Shown in pieces: positions 1-11,556 of a DNA stretch of 64,000 nucleotides. The notes under the pieces are model-generated. The model was not told the origin of the DNA. It ran no database searches and saw nothing but the letters and a program-made list of their open reading frames with translations. The stretch comes from Naganishia liquefaciens (Eukaryota > Basidiomycota > Tremellomycetes > Filobasidiales > Filobasidiaceae), in assembly GCA_013423385.1 (NCBI GenBank), contig BLZA01000017.1:310001-374000 (forward strand), written 5' to 3'. Position numbers and translations under genes: made by a program. Every line of letters starts with the position of its first letter. The first letter of the stretch is position 1.

Positions 1-400
1 CGATCTCTGCTGAAGAGATCGCTGCGAGGCTTCCGCTTGAGCGGGAGATGGAGTCAGTCATTTCCCTTGCGACTATAGCGCTCCCGAAGTCGACCTCATC
101 ACAATTGCCTGCACAGGCGGTACGAACGGGTCATGATGATCATGCAGTGTATCTTGGCACTTTTACTTTGTTTTAGTAGGTCAAGAGATGCCGTAAGTCA
201 GATCATCGACTCACACATTCCTCTGCGTAGTCGATCAGCGATTAGGCCTGGTCCTCTTAGCGTTCTTCCTATTTTCTCATTTCCGTTCAGAAAAGGAAAA
301 GGAGCGTTTCCAAGCCCGAAACGTGGCTGCTTTGCCTCCAGGGTCGAAGAATCCTTACGAACAAGAATTTGACTACGGAGGCACAGGAGCGGATATCTAG
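1..400 (+). CDS. 3' end of an unrecognised protein gene (partial)
   Basis: The gene enters from the left edge and ends at a TAG at 398-400. I read three exons: frame 3 of the window to 119, a 13-nt exon at 180-192, and 291-400. The introns at 120-179 and 193-290 have GT donors, and the second has a pyrimidine-rich CAG acceptor. Phases match exactly across both joins. The visible product is about 80 residues, hydrophilic, with a basic KEKERFQARN stretch and a C-terminus PYEQEFDYGGTGADI. I do not recognise the family. The frame-to-phase agreement and the protein-like tail make a real gene end likely; the tiny middle exon is the least certain part. Confidence 0.5.
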
Positions 401-910
401 AGCTTGCATTCAAAAGTGTAGCCTGAGGTGAATACGTGTTGACCAGCCCATCGACATAAGCAGTTATCGCGCTATGAATGAGGGGTGGCGACGAGTTCGC
501 CCGATAGCAACGATTGGATGCAGGCTGCTGTTCTGAGAGTCAATGTCTTTCAGTATTTTAGCCAAGGATTCATCGAAGCTCCCCGATGGCTACAAACTCA
601 GCAAGCTTCAACATGTATGACCGTCTCCTTTGGCTCCTTTATTCCTCAATTGGGCTGGATCCCCTTTCAACTCTTTCTTAGTCACATACGTCTGAGATCA
701 ACTTGAGTCGGGCCATCGCAGCATCATCACTCAAAAAGAGCAGTTGATGTAAAGCTTCGAGACGCGATCGTGGCGGTCCGTTACATTGAAAATCGGAGAC
801 ACTTCCGGTTGTACTGCTACAGCGGCATCGACTCCGGTCAACTACGGTGCAAGAGCGTGAGTCTTCCACGGATCGTCGTAGCTCTATAGCTAAATCACTG
901 TGTCGGGCTG
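401..910. other. Intergenic, nothing recognised
   Basis: About 510 bp between the end of the first gene and the ATG at 911. Short open frames occur on both strands, but none has a supported start, splice structure or recognisable product. It presumably holds the terminator of the left gene and the promoter of the next. Confidence 0.4.
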
Positions 911-1720
911 ATGTATAGTTCCCCCTGCCCGACTCTCCAGAGCTCGGACGGTCCGGGGGAAACCATGCAGGACCAAAAATCAGCAAGAAACGCTTATCGA
1001 CGATGTCTGATTTCACGTAAGAAGGATCCAAGCATGGAGACCTCTCCCGATGACCAAGACTCGCATAGGGACTCCATGGCAAATCTAGCACACGCATTTA
1101 CCAAATTCAGGGACCGACTCCAGGAAGCACTGAAAGGGATGCTCTCCGCTGTCTCAGGAAACGCACCGTCAGCTACAGAGGGAGCAGTCAGAAATCACGT
1201 CACAGCCTCCCTGAATGGTGTCTCACAGACAGCGCTGAACGAGATGATGGCAGAATTGAGAAGGCCTACCTTTGACTCTGATCCGCCATCTGGGCCAACG
1301 GTATCGCTATTAACACCACTGGCGACCGACAAACTTATAGAATCGCAAGAGTCTTTGCTAAGAAACAGGTCACGAAGTACATCGAGGAGTGGGTCTGTCC
1401 AGATACCATCGAAGCCAGCGTATTCGACAGGTAGAGAGCCCACTTTGTCGGGCTTGTCTGGCGACAGGGGTGGGTCACCAGTCGGGTCAAGCGGGCCGCG
1501 ATCTCCAGTAACAATGGAAAGCAGCCTAGGTCATACAGTCTTGGGGACACTTCCGTTGACTGAAAACAATCTTTCGCTTGTGCCCGGAGGCTCTAGTCAT
1601 AAGGATGACTCTTACGATTCGAACGAAGACGATGATCAATTGACAGTAGTCTCGGCCCTAAGTACAGACAGCGCCGACACCGTGGGGACCTCAGTGTCGA
1701 CAGAGGACGGCAGGAAGTGA
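911..1720 (+). CDS. Unknown Ser/Thr-rich acidic-tailed protein, paralogue of the next gene
   Basis: A single open frame of 269 residues from ATG 911; a second in-frame ATG at 965 is an equally possible start. The protein is Ser/Thr-rich and looks largely disordered, with one predicted amphipathic stretch near residues 60-80 and an acidic tail containing SNEDDDQ. Its segment AHAFTKFRDRLQEALKG aligns with ESAFMSFTGHLGSVLKG of the gene at 2392-3373, and both end in an NEDDD-containing tail, so the two look like diverged tandem copies. Unlike its neighbour, it shows no obvious upstream exon encoding a hydrophobic segment. No family is recognised and no function can be assigned. Confidence 0.5.
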   Translation: MYSSPCPTLQSSDGPGETMQDQKSARNAYRRCLISRKKDPSMETSPDDQDSHRDSMANLAHAFTKFRDRLQEALKGMLSAVSGNAPSATEGAVRNHVTASLNGVSQTALNEMMAELRRPTFDSDPPSGPTVSLLTPLATDKLIESQESLLRNRSRSTSRSGSVQIPSKPAYSTGREPTLSGLSGDRGGSPVGSSGPRSPVTMESSLGHTVLGTLPLTENNLSLVPGGSSHKDDSYDSNEDDDQLTVVSALSTDSADTVGTSVSTEDGRK

Positions 1721-2391
1721 GGGCCAACTAGCATTTATCTTGAGACATTACAAGATCTTCGTGGTCATCGGGAGGAAGATGGTGTTCACGGCGATTTTCT
1801 CAAGATATAGAGCGGCTCTGGTGGAGCACCATGCCACAGAGAGATCCCGCTGAGTTGAAGTTGTCCCTGAATAGTACATTACTATGCCTTTCGCACTACT
1901 CCATCGTGCGAGTTTTGAGTTATAATTTGCTCGCTTTGTCCTTGGAAATGACCAGACACTTCACGAAAAAGGGACCAGGTACAGATAGCAGCAGAGGATT
2001 GAAGATCTCATTCATCCTCAAAGAGTTTAGTCGTAGGTTTGTAACGCGTGCGGAAATGCAAGCCAGGTAAGAAACTCTAGTCAATACAACATAATCCCCT
2101 TGTTCCTTTCTTGCATCTTCCTTTCATTGCTAACCATCCGTGCTTCCAGCCTGATACTGCATTGTCCCAACAAGCACGTCAGGTCCCGGGTAGGATGAGG
2201 AGTCGATGAAACCCAATTTCTGGTACGAGACTCCCCAGCACTACATCTTGCGACTTGCGTCAATTGACTCTTGTCGCGAGAGATTTGAGCTGGTTGCTTT
2301 GAGAGTTTAGAATACTGTCGCCGAAGCAGGGGTCGGGACCTCCTGACTTGAGCTTTGCTACTCGACCGTTGCAATCCGGACCGTAGCGGAG
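1721..2391. other. Intergenic between the two paralogues
   Basis: About 670 bp with only short, unsupported frames on both strands. It should contain the 3' end of the upstream copy and the promoter of the downstream copy. No repeat or RNA gene is visible. Confidence 0.4.
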
Positions 2392-3373
2392 ATGTGGTGG
2401 ACCCCCATTGTTGCCGGAACTGCTGGTTTCCTGTTCGGCGCAGCGACTGCAGGTGCGCAGGCCGTCAAGGAAGTCATCGCCCCCCTCAAGCGCTCTTACG
2501 GAAGGTAGGTGATATTCTGGGATCGTCAAGACCGCTTCACGCCATCTTTTCGAGTGTTAATCCTGGAACTGTCCGCAATGCCCCAGGTATTACAGATCAC
2601 TGGAAAGTCCAGGAAGATCCCCGACATCTTTGACATCGCCCCAAGGGTATGCGGAAGCGAAGACACCGAGCGGCCGACAGCGTCCCGGTGTACTCGGGTG
2701 GCGACGTGCAGGGGTGGTCCAGATGATCAGGGAGTTAGATGAAGCAGAGTCCGCCTTCATGAGCTTCACGGGTCACCTTGGAAGTGTGCTCAAAGGGCTC
2801 GCATCCGTCCTCTCAGATACCGACAGCCGGGAGGAGCCGCCAGCCTCGCCATCGGGAAAACCTCATCCCGAGCGGAACGAGACCTTGAGCGCACTGATCA
2901 GGGATCCGCCACTCAGTCGCGCTTCCTCCCCCTCCCTGCCGGATAGACCGCCAAGCCCAGAAGCAGATATGACCGCCACTCAGAGGATGCAAGAGTTGCA
3001 GAAGAACATGAAACAAGAACAGCTGGCGGCACTCCGTGAAGCCATGGAGAAGTCGACGTTGCCGCCGAGCACTACTTCGAAGTCGCTTTCGGTTCCATCC
3101 GTCATGACTAACTTCTCACAGGCCAAATCTGTAGCTGCCTCTACCCCGCCGTCGTCACTGCGAGACGTTGCGCCTCTGATGCAAACGCCGAATTCGGTCG
3201 ACCCTTTGCGAACAAATGGGACCATTATTGATTCCGATGCGGGAGAAAGCAAGGAAGTCTCAGGTAACGAAGACGATGATGAGTCCCTTCAGCCCACGGA
3301 CAGCTTAGAATCCGATGTTATCAATGGGACTGAACGGAGCGAAAAGCCAGACAGTGCGCCGGAAAAAGTGTGA
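2392..3373 (+). CDS. Unknown protein with N-terminal small-residue membrane segment
   Basis: Two exons, 2392-2504 and 2587-3373, are joined by an 82-nt intron (donor GTAGGT, acceptor CCCCAG) and give 299 residues. An alternative acceptor 9 nt downstream keeps the frame. Residues 5-24 (PIVAGTAGFLFGAATAGAQA) form one hydrophobic stretch rich in Gly/Ala with GxxxG-type spacing, suggesting a membrane anchor or a helix-packing segment. The rest is Ser/Pro-rich and probably disordered, with a short Gln/Glu/Lys helix around residues 170-190 and an acidic tail with GNEDDDES. The segment ESAFMSFTGHLGSVLKG resembles the gene just upstream. Family and role are not recognised; the open frame, clean intron and paralogy support a real gene. 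Confidence 0.6.
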
Positions 3374-3666
3374 GATGGTGTCGCTAAGAGCAAGTGCATG
3401 CGGATCTGCTGCCATGCCCATAATATGAGTCAAGCAATGATTTGATCTTCCCTTTCATCGGTGGCTTCGAGCGAGACCATCCTTCCTTCCTTTTCCGCCC
3501 CGGGCGTAATCTTACAATGAGACGGCACGCCCGCTCGCCCATCTACATCTTCAATTGTATATCCCTGAAGAAATTAATGATCCGCCGTGTCCAAAGAAGC
3601 GAGAGCTGACCAAATCCCAAGGAAGCCGAGAATACAGTCCAAACAGTTCGCATGTGAGCGAGATGC

Positions 3667-4527
3667 TTAGAAAGTAAGGGCGGCACCCTTCTGTCGCTTG
3701 TCACCACCCAATTCGAAGCTGTGATTGTCAAAATAGTCAGCCATAGTAGAATTCGGTCGAAGCGAATGGTACGCACTGCTTGCATCGCTTGAGGGTGAGC
3801 TGGTGCTTGGTCTTGCACGAAGCACACTCCAACCTCAAAACAACCTTCTTGGTCTGCAAAAATATGAAAATAACGGATCAGTGGTCCGTCGTGCATAAAT
3901 CGGCTTGCCGAGCGAGTCATCATCCTTTTCTTTGCTCTGGTGCATTTGGCAGGAATCTGATTTGGAGGTGACAGATGTCGGATGGCGAAGTCGTCGATGG
4001 CGAACTCTTTTCCAGCCATCCATCCGTCGTCTTTCCCATCTGCTTCAGTCTCCAGCACATCTCCTCCCCAGCTCTGCATGCGTCCTGATGATGACTCGCT
4101 CAACAGCCTCCGCCCATCCTCGACTCACGGTCTTAGCCTTCTTGTGGAAAACCTGTTGATTACAGAGACATCAGCTCTGCCTCTCGCCTTCGCAACGCCA
4201 CTCCGCCACTAACAGGCTTGGTCTGACCACCGTAACCACTCTGCTTGCGGTCGTATCGTCGCTTTCCTTGGGCAACGACGGAGTCCTTTCCCTTCTTGTA
4301 CTGGGTGACCTTGTGGGGGGTGTGCTTCTTGCACGCCTTGCCCTTGCAGTAGGTTCGTCGAGTCTTGGGGATGTTGACCCTATTTGTTCCGTCATTGATG
4401 TGGTTCAGAATCGTCCAACGAGAAAGGAGAAGCGAGTAGAGGCAATTCCATGGTCAGCGTTCATTGCATTTTTTGAGCCTGGTCCCGTCTGAAGAGTCCT
4501 CCATGATAGGGTCCCCGATACGCACAT
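3667..4527 (-). CDS. RPL44: 60S ribosomal protein eL42 (L44/L36a)
   Basis: Five exons (4526-4527, 4214-4379, 4129-4152, 3777-3853, 3667-3718) give exactly 106 residues, the normal length. It is a structural protein of the large subunit near the E site. The zinc ribbon is visible: C of RRTYC, C of GKACKK, then [13 protein letters not shown] with the second CxxC pair. The protein starts [16 protein letters not shown] and ends [13 protein letters not shown]. The first exon is only the bases AT, and the G of the start codon lies after a 146-nt intron (acceptor AAATAG). The gene is divergent from RPS18 across about 0.6 kb, which fits coordinated ribosomal expression. Identity is certain; the AT^G structure follows because the conserved N-terminus needs it. 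Confidence 0.97.
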
Positions 4528-5140
4528 CTTGCTAGAATTCGGCTTGAGGTGACTTGACGTGGGTAAAAGGTCCAAAGAGGCAACGGGCGCACGTCACTTG
4601 TCACTATCACGGATGGCCGTTCAACTTGCGCTGGACGGTGTCACGCTCGGAATCGACGATGCCGGCTTGCCGCGGATTGAGCCTCGAGTGCCTCCCAAGC
4701 CAAAAGGAAAAGAAGCGCGCCGCGCGGGCAGTTCGAGATTGGCGGGATTGACGGGGCGCAGGGATTTTGCCTGCATTCTTGGTCAAACTGGTAGCAAAAA
4801 GTATGGCTGCCAGTCAGAATTGACACGGTTTCCGGGCGCGCTTCTTGCCTTTCCCCTCGCGTTTGGCGCGATGACTCGGGCTGACTCGCTGGGCGTTTGG
4901 CTGTAGCACCGCTGGGCAAGCCGTGGCCCGCAGAGGATCCCGCCGATTCCGCTGAGCGGACACCTCTGGTTCGCCATCGTCGCCCTGGAGATCACCGTCG
5001 CTGGCGTCGACGGGCGAGCGTGTCCGCCGCTGGAATTTTGAAGTCCAGCGCCGTGTGAGTCCTCAAGGTGGTTCAAGTCTTTGCTCAGACGCCCTAACCG
5101 ACCTCTCCTCGATCAAAAGAGCATTCAACAATCGCCCATC
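4528..5140. promoter_or_regulatory. Shared divergent promoter of RPL44 and RPS18
   Basis: About 613 bp separate the two start codons, pointing away from each other. The region is GC-rich with several open frames on both strands that have no family support, so I treat it as regulatory DNA plus 5' leaders. I cannot name a specific binding site from sequence alone. One large-subunit and one small-subunit gene would be driven from the same interval. Confidence 0.6.
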
Positions 5141-5948
5141 ATGTCTTTGGTCCCTCCTGAGGCTCACATCTCGTTCCAGGTACGTTCATCAACTCCCGAC
5201 CCGCTGTCCCGAGGATCAGAGAGAATGGAGGAGTTGGCAAACTGGGGTTCAGAGAGGAGAAGAACGGGAAAGAATGCGAAAACGAGACGGGAACGCGGGA
5301 GCGACGAGGAAAGAGGAAGGATCACGGACAGCGGGAAACGGAATTATGCGTTGGAGGGGGCAGGACTGATGCTCTTTCGTCCAACAGCACATCTTGCGTC
5401 TCCTCAACACCAACGTTGATGGTAAGAGGAAGATCATGTACGCCTTGACCGAGATCAAGGGTGTCGGTCGACGATACTCCAACTTGGTCTGCAAGAAGGC
5501 CGATGTTGACATGAACAAGCGGTTAGCATCATTTTTATTGGCGGATCACCGAGGCCAGGGGCATTGACCACAGTTGCAATGGAACAGAGCCGGTGAACTC
5601 AACTCGGATGAACTCGAGCGAATCGTCACCATCATGCAGAACCCTGCTCAGTTCAAGATCCCCACCTGGTTCTTGAACAGGCGAAAGGACATGACCGACG
5701 GCAAGAACCTCCACGTCGTTTCCAACCAGATCGACTCCAAGTTGCGTGATGACATCGAGAGGCTGAAGAAGATCAGGTCCCACCGGTATGTTCCCCATGT
5801 ATCGAGTCTCTGTTGATGCCAAGCTCACAATGTCATGCTTCACCCATTCAGAGGTCTCCGACACTACTGGAACTTGAGGGTACGAGGTCAGCACACCTGT
5901 ACCACCGGTCGACGATCCGGCAGGACCGTCGCCGCCAAGAAGAAGTAA
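5141..5948 (+). CDS. RPS18: 40S ribosomal protein uS13 (S18)
   Basis: Four exons (5141-5179, 5388-5521, 5588-5785, 5852-5948) give 155 residues, the usual eukaryotic length. It is a head protein of the small subunit contacting the decoding region and initiator tRNA. Landmarks are [13 protein letters not shown] at the start, [20 protein letters not shown] (the helix-hairpin region), [19 protein letters not shown], and the basic C-terminus [13 protein letters not shown]. The first intron is long for this window (208 nt, 5180-5387). I looked in it for C/D or H/ACA snoRNA signals and saw none. Phases match at every junction. Confidence 0.98.
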
Positions 5949-6711
5949 ACGGACGTCGCAAGGTAGACGCAGAGGGAATCAGGAAGGAAGGGAATGCACC
6001 AACTTGGCATGCCGGGCTTGGATCACGCTTTGGCGAGTACTTCCCTCCGAGGGGTTTTCCTTTCGTTGTAATGCTATCTTTTGATGTGATGCTACTTCGG
6101 ACCATGGGCCAATCTTTCATGCGGACAGTTACAACTTGACCTCTGCTTTGTAATTTGGAGTCGATGAACCAGTCTGAGCACCGTTCAGCAATGTTTCGAT
6201 TCATCTTGAGTCTCTGCCTCCTAAACAAGAGGTGTCGACCATGGTACACTCGTTGAATCGAGATCCTGGTCAAGAGTCCTCCACGTAGGGTAGAGTGTCG
6301 AGAAGATTGCCGGAATATCCTTGATATGCAGGCTTGTCCACACAAATGCACCTGAGTCCTTGCAGTGTTGTATGCTTCGAAAGGCGAGAGCTACCGACAG
6401 CGTTAGTTGACACCTTGACCCCTCGCGCAAAAGGACCTGCAGCTATCAGTCATCAGAGAACGAAGACGTCGATCAGGGTCGATCAGGGTAGATGTGAGGC
6501 TCAGTGTGCTGGCTGGCTGAGCAGCCGCCTGGCTTCGCCTGTTTCATATTTCGCGTTTCAAGTGAGCGATCGGCTGCTTCACGGAACCAACGCGTTCGGC
6601 TGTGATCAAGTTGTTGATCAATGTATTCTGAGCGTCAGTCAGTGATCCTGAGACAGCTTCGACACAGACTCATCGGACAGGCAACAGGGATGCTCTCAGA
6701 CTTCTCTTGAG
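5949..6711. other. Intergenic between RPS18 and the dynactin gene
   Basis: About 760 bp. The first part should carry the RPS18 terminator, the last part the promoter of the next gene. Short frames on both strands have no recognisable products. A short duplicated GTCGATCAGGGT lies near 6473-6491. Nothing else is visible. Confidence 0.4.
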
Positions 6712-9700
6712 ATGGCGCAAGCAGGAGAATGTACGGTAGGGAGTAGCGTAAGGGTCGCAGCCGGTGATGGAGTGGTACGATGGACCGGCACGAATCCCGA
6801 CTTTGCGGCTGGAAAATGGATAGGTATAGAGCTGTATGTATCGGTTTTCCCCATATGACATGCCTATGCTACTGCTGATCGTCATCGCACCTCTTAGCTC
6901 CCAACCGAATGGCAAGAATGACGGATCCGTTCAGGGCAAGGCGTACTTCAAGTGTAAACCCAAGTTTGGCGTTTTCGTCAGGCCCAGTCAAGTGAAGCTC
7001 TTGAATAGCGAAGGGAATCCTGTGGAAGATATCAGTAGCAGCTCAGGAGGTCGCCTTGTCTCGGGAGAGTATATAGTGGTATGTCGTTCGCCTCGGGTTC
7101 GGGCTCGACTCACGTTCCCATGGACCAGTCTCGTCCGGGATCTTCTTTGTCCCAGAATGCAGGAGACATCAGCAGGGCGAACGGAGCTTCAAGAAGAGCT
7201 TCACATGTTTCGGTGGCCTCGGAAGTACACGCACAGCCACAGCGGCCTTCCGATCAAGCGTCTAAACCCACATCTACCACGAATCGCCTCAACAATCGCC
7301 TTGCACGATCCACGGCAACCTCAGACAAACCACCACCGATTGCTACGTCGATATCTGGCCGCAACCTGGCATCGATAGCATCCGCATCCGATATTGCCGT
7401 CACCTCCTCCGAAAGCTATGCTGACTCCAGCCCCACGCCTTCGCTGGACGGGACGCCAACTCCGGCTCCGCGGAACATGTCGAAGGACGGCGTGTTCAAG
7501 AGACCAACGGTTTTGACGAGTGCAATTCATGCCAGTCGAACGGGGACAACTTCTACTCTCGACAATGGATCGCAGCGAGAGCGGGGCCAATTGCGGCAAG
7601 AACAGCCTGCGCGCAGTGCTCCACCCAGACCTTCATCCGTGGCACTTTCGACAACAAACGATGCTGGGATATCGCGGAGTCGAGCAGCTTCCGTGATCAG
7701 CCGTGCTTCTTCACGCATGTCAGAAGTGCCCGACGCTTTTGATGATGAAAAGGAAGTAAGAAAGCCATTGTCCGACGAAAAGGGAAGCAGACCTGTGGGC
7801 GCTACTCCGGACACGACTGTACCTTCAGCTCGTGGGGAGACGGCTGTCGTGGGAGCCAAGGCGAATCTTCAAGATGAAGATTCGAAAAAACAGAGTCGTG
7901 AGTATAGGATTTTTGCATATTCGTACCCGGCGAGAACTGAGCGCAATCTCACAGGATCGCACGGCGCAGATGACCGGATTAATCTGGATGCGTTGGCCAA
8001 GTCCAGGGCCGCAACGCGAGAGCTGGAGGAGACTAAGATTCGACTCAAATTGATGGAGAGTCGAAGGGCAGAAGACGCGGAACGAATCTTGGCTTTGGAG
8101 GCCAAAGCTATGGAGGCTGAAACCAAAGCCCAAAACTTTGACAAATTACGCAGTATGTCGGAATCATCTCTAATGTTGTTTTCAGCTCATCCAGTTCTTG
8201 CGACCAGCCAAATTCATCGAGATTCAACAAGAAAACGTCAACCTCAAACGCAGCAAACGGGAGCTCGAATCCGTCCGAGGTGAATCAGACTACAAAGAAA
8301 CCGAACTCTTGGAACAGCTTGAGATGGCAGCGCTAGACCGAGAGGTTGCAGAGGGGAAGGCCGAAGCGCTTGAGGCCGAATTGGCCGATGCCAAGGAGCT
8401 GGTCGAGACTTTGAAGATTGAAGTCGAAGTCCTCAAGGAAGAAAATGCCGTTTTCGACGATTCGTCAGCAGTCGGCGAAGAATACTCGAAGATGGCGTTC
8501 ATTCAAATGGAAAAACGGAGTGAACGCCTCGCAGAAGCGTTATTCAAGCTTCAATCTGACAACAAGGCCCAGCAAACCCGCATCGTCGAGCTGGAGAGGC
8601 AAGAGGACGCAGCGGGAACGCTGCAGACTCGTCTAGCGCAAGCCATTGAGGAACTCCGGAACGCGCAAATGCATATCGATGAACTCAAGCAGGAACTCGA
8701 TAATGCGCTCGGGGCCGAAGAAATGCTTGAACAGCTCACCGAGCGCACTTTGTCTATGGGCGAGAAGATTGAAGAAATGCGGATCATCATAGAGGATCTC
8801 GAAGCTCTGAAGGAGATGGCTGACGAATTGGAGGAAAATCACGTCGAAAACGAACGTCAGCTCGAGGAACAGATCTCAGTCTTGACCAGCCGTCTTAACC
8901 AAGAGACGCAAAGCCTGGAAGACCTTGCTGAAGTTCTGGCTGATAGGGATGCGACCATCGACCAGTTCCGCGAATTGGTAGCCAAGTGTCAGGAAGAGAT
9001 CGCACAGCTACGAGAAAGGGACGACCAACGTCACTTGGATGACTTGGAAACCGCGATGCACTCACAAGTTGTGATGAGCCTGAATATGAAGCTCCAGACT
9101 TCCGCAATTAAGAATCGAGCTCGGACTGTCGATTATGCGCTTTCGAAATTGGAGCTGGATCAGGCCAAGGAACGTGTCGCCATTGTTCAGCAGTATCTAC
9201 CGGACGAGTATTTCCTTGCAGACGCTGCCGCAACCGAGGCTCTGCTTTTCTTGCAGCGACTCGCTGGCAAAGCCGACCTCTTGATAACTACATTCTGCGA
9301 GATCCATGACTTGCCTGATGCCTTGCATGAGGCCAGGGATGACATGCTGGTTGGCGTCTGCGAATTGCGCGGTAGCCTGTCCCAGTTTGCAACATTCACG
9401 AGGCGTTTTGCCGGAATCTTGCGACGCAGTACACCTGACGAATACATCAGTCTTGCACCAGTCCGATTGGAGTTGGGAGCAGTCGAACGAAAAGTGGATA
9501 TCTGGTTGGAACAGATTCGAGTCGACGAATTTGTCGAAAAGGATTGTGCGGAAGAGCTGAGCAAGTAAGTCGATCAGGTTAAGCGGGAAAGAATCAACAG
9601 ATCCGCTGATTTCTCTGTCTCAGCTTCCTTGCGCAGCTGGAGCATCTTGGTCAGGCAGTGTTCAATAGAGAGGACTTGAATATCGCAGAACGGCAACTGG

Positions 9701-11556
9701 GCTTCGCTCTGGCTTTCGATTACGATCTAGATAACTTCGCTGCTGCCTTGGGCTTTGCTCGTCAAACCGTCGAGAAATATTTAGTGGAACCTGGTACGTT
9801 TAAAGCAGGTGAGATGCCGCAGACGTACTGACCTGTCTTTAGACTCACAAGTCATTGGGGACGTATCAGACTACGAGGCAGGGCTAATACAGCCCGTTCA
9901 GCGTATACTTGACCAGGTTCGCCTGGTGAAGACGTCATCCATGTAAGGCACCTGACGAAGCCCGTCCACATCAACTTGGGGCTAATGTAGCATTCCTCTA
10001 GGCGTTTGATACAGTTGGTTGAAAACATCCAGCTGCGGAATTCCGCATTGAATCCGGACGAACACGTTGCCTTGCGCATGTTGGCAAATTCGGTCATACA
10101 GGCTACAGATGTGGCGGTACAGGTGGGGAACTATCTCCCTGAATACGACAACGGAAATGGCATGTACTAACACTCCCTGTAACCGCTAGCTTGCGCAAAA
10201 GATCGGTCAACATGTTGCCGAGCTACGGGCATCCGAGAAACCGTTGCAACTGTCGCTCATCTTGGACTATCTGCGAGAATTGACGTCGCATGTCGCGCTT
10301 GGCAGTGAGGTGCAGCCCTGGGATATCATTGGCATGTTCGTCACTCGACTATCGAATGATGTGAATGCGCTGCTACCGCAAGTTCACCAGAGCATCGACG
10401 ACGGCAAATTGATACAGAGTAAGTCAATTCACCTCGGAAGAGTGACCTCATGGTAACAATGATCGTATCAGTCGCTATTGAACCGCCTTGGGAAGGCCGT
10501 GCGCAAGAATTGAAGAAGGCTTCCCAGGTCAATATCGTTGCCGAAGCCAAGTCAGCGCAACAGGCAGAGCAGATATCGTCTCTCATCAAAGAAATCAAGA
10601 TCAGGGTATGTTCATTGCTGCATAGGGCCTCGTGGGACAGCACTCATGGCTTTGCTCGTAGGATCAAACGCTTCAAGACACGCATGTCAAGGTTGAGTCT
10701 CTGCAGAGAAAGGTCGAGCTGGGCAACGACAAGGTGCGGCACTGTCAGGCGAGACTTGAAGATCGACTGACATCAGAGTGGAACCCAGGCCCGGGCTGTA
10801 GAGACATTACAAACTGATATACAAGCACTGAAGCGACAACATGGTGAGGCGGAGAAGAACATCAACGCCTTAAAGCAGGAAGTTACGAAGCTTGAATCGG
10901 AGAATGCAATCATGCGCAATGCGGCGAAGTCCGCTGAGAGAGGTATGTACAGTCTCCTCTCCCGTCCGCAAAACCCCCTTGAAGTCATAATCTGACATGA
11001 CATCCTATCTATTCCCAGCTTCCTCTGCCAAGCCGATGCCCTCAGCAATAGATGTCGCAGACAAGGGTTACGATCAGCGATCATATCAAGCGAAGGTGAG
11101 TCTCACGCTGCGTAGACTTCCTTCCCTTTTACAATTATCTTTCGCCAGGTTGGTCGATTGCAAGCAGCGCTGCAGGTGCTGCGCCATGAAAACGCATATC
11201 TCAAGGCCGAGGGCGTCATCAAAACCATGACAGATCTGCCAGCATTAATGCATCTACCACCAGTTCCGGAATTGATCCCCTCCGAGGATTCATCTTCGCC
11301 ATCCTCTAGTGACGAGATTCTGATGACACCCTTGCCGAAGAGGAATGGCAAGCCCGATGATAGGTGCTTGTGGCGCGAGATGATCGACTTCCAGACAGAG
11401 GCAACTGTCATTGATATCTCCAGGATACGACCTGGCACCGCATGGCTACCTCAGAAGAGCCTGCCAGAAGTTCAACTGTACGAGCGCGAGAAACGGGGAA
11501 ATGCTTTGCGCCGCCGCGTTGAACGCAGAACTCGAGAAATCAGGCAGGGGTTGTAG
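6712..11556 (+). CDS. NIP100: Dynactin large subunit p150Glued
   Basis: Fourteen exons with consistent phases give about 1367 residues, near the size of animal p150Glued. The protein links dynein to microtubules and cargo. An N-terminal CAP-Gly domain occupies about residues 1-80, with the microtubule-binding GKNDGSVQGKAYFKC; a Ser/Arg/Pro-rich basic linker runs to about 350; then long coiled coils full of heptad Leu/Glu; then the dynactin domain, recognisable from VQQYLPDEYFLADAAATEA onward; then a second coiled coil and a short C-terminal region. Exon starts are 6712, 6898, 7129, 7955, 8208, 9624, 9843, 10002, 10190, 10472, 10662, 10777, 11019 and 11149. The acceptor at 8207 was chosen over two nearer ones because only it restores frame. 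The family call is firm; individual small exons near the 3' end are a little less so. Confidence 0.93.

Noticed and set aside
5180-5387. snoRNA inside the RPS18 first intron
   Set aside because: The length would allow it, but I find no paired C/D boxes or H/ACA features.
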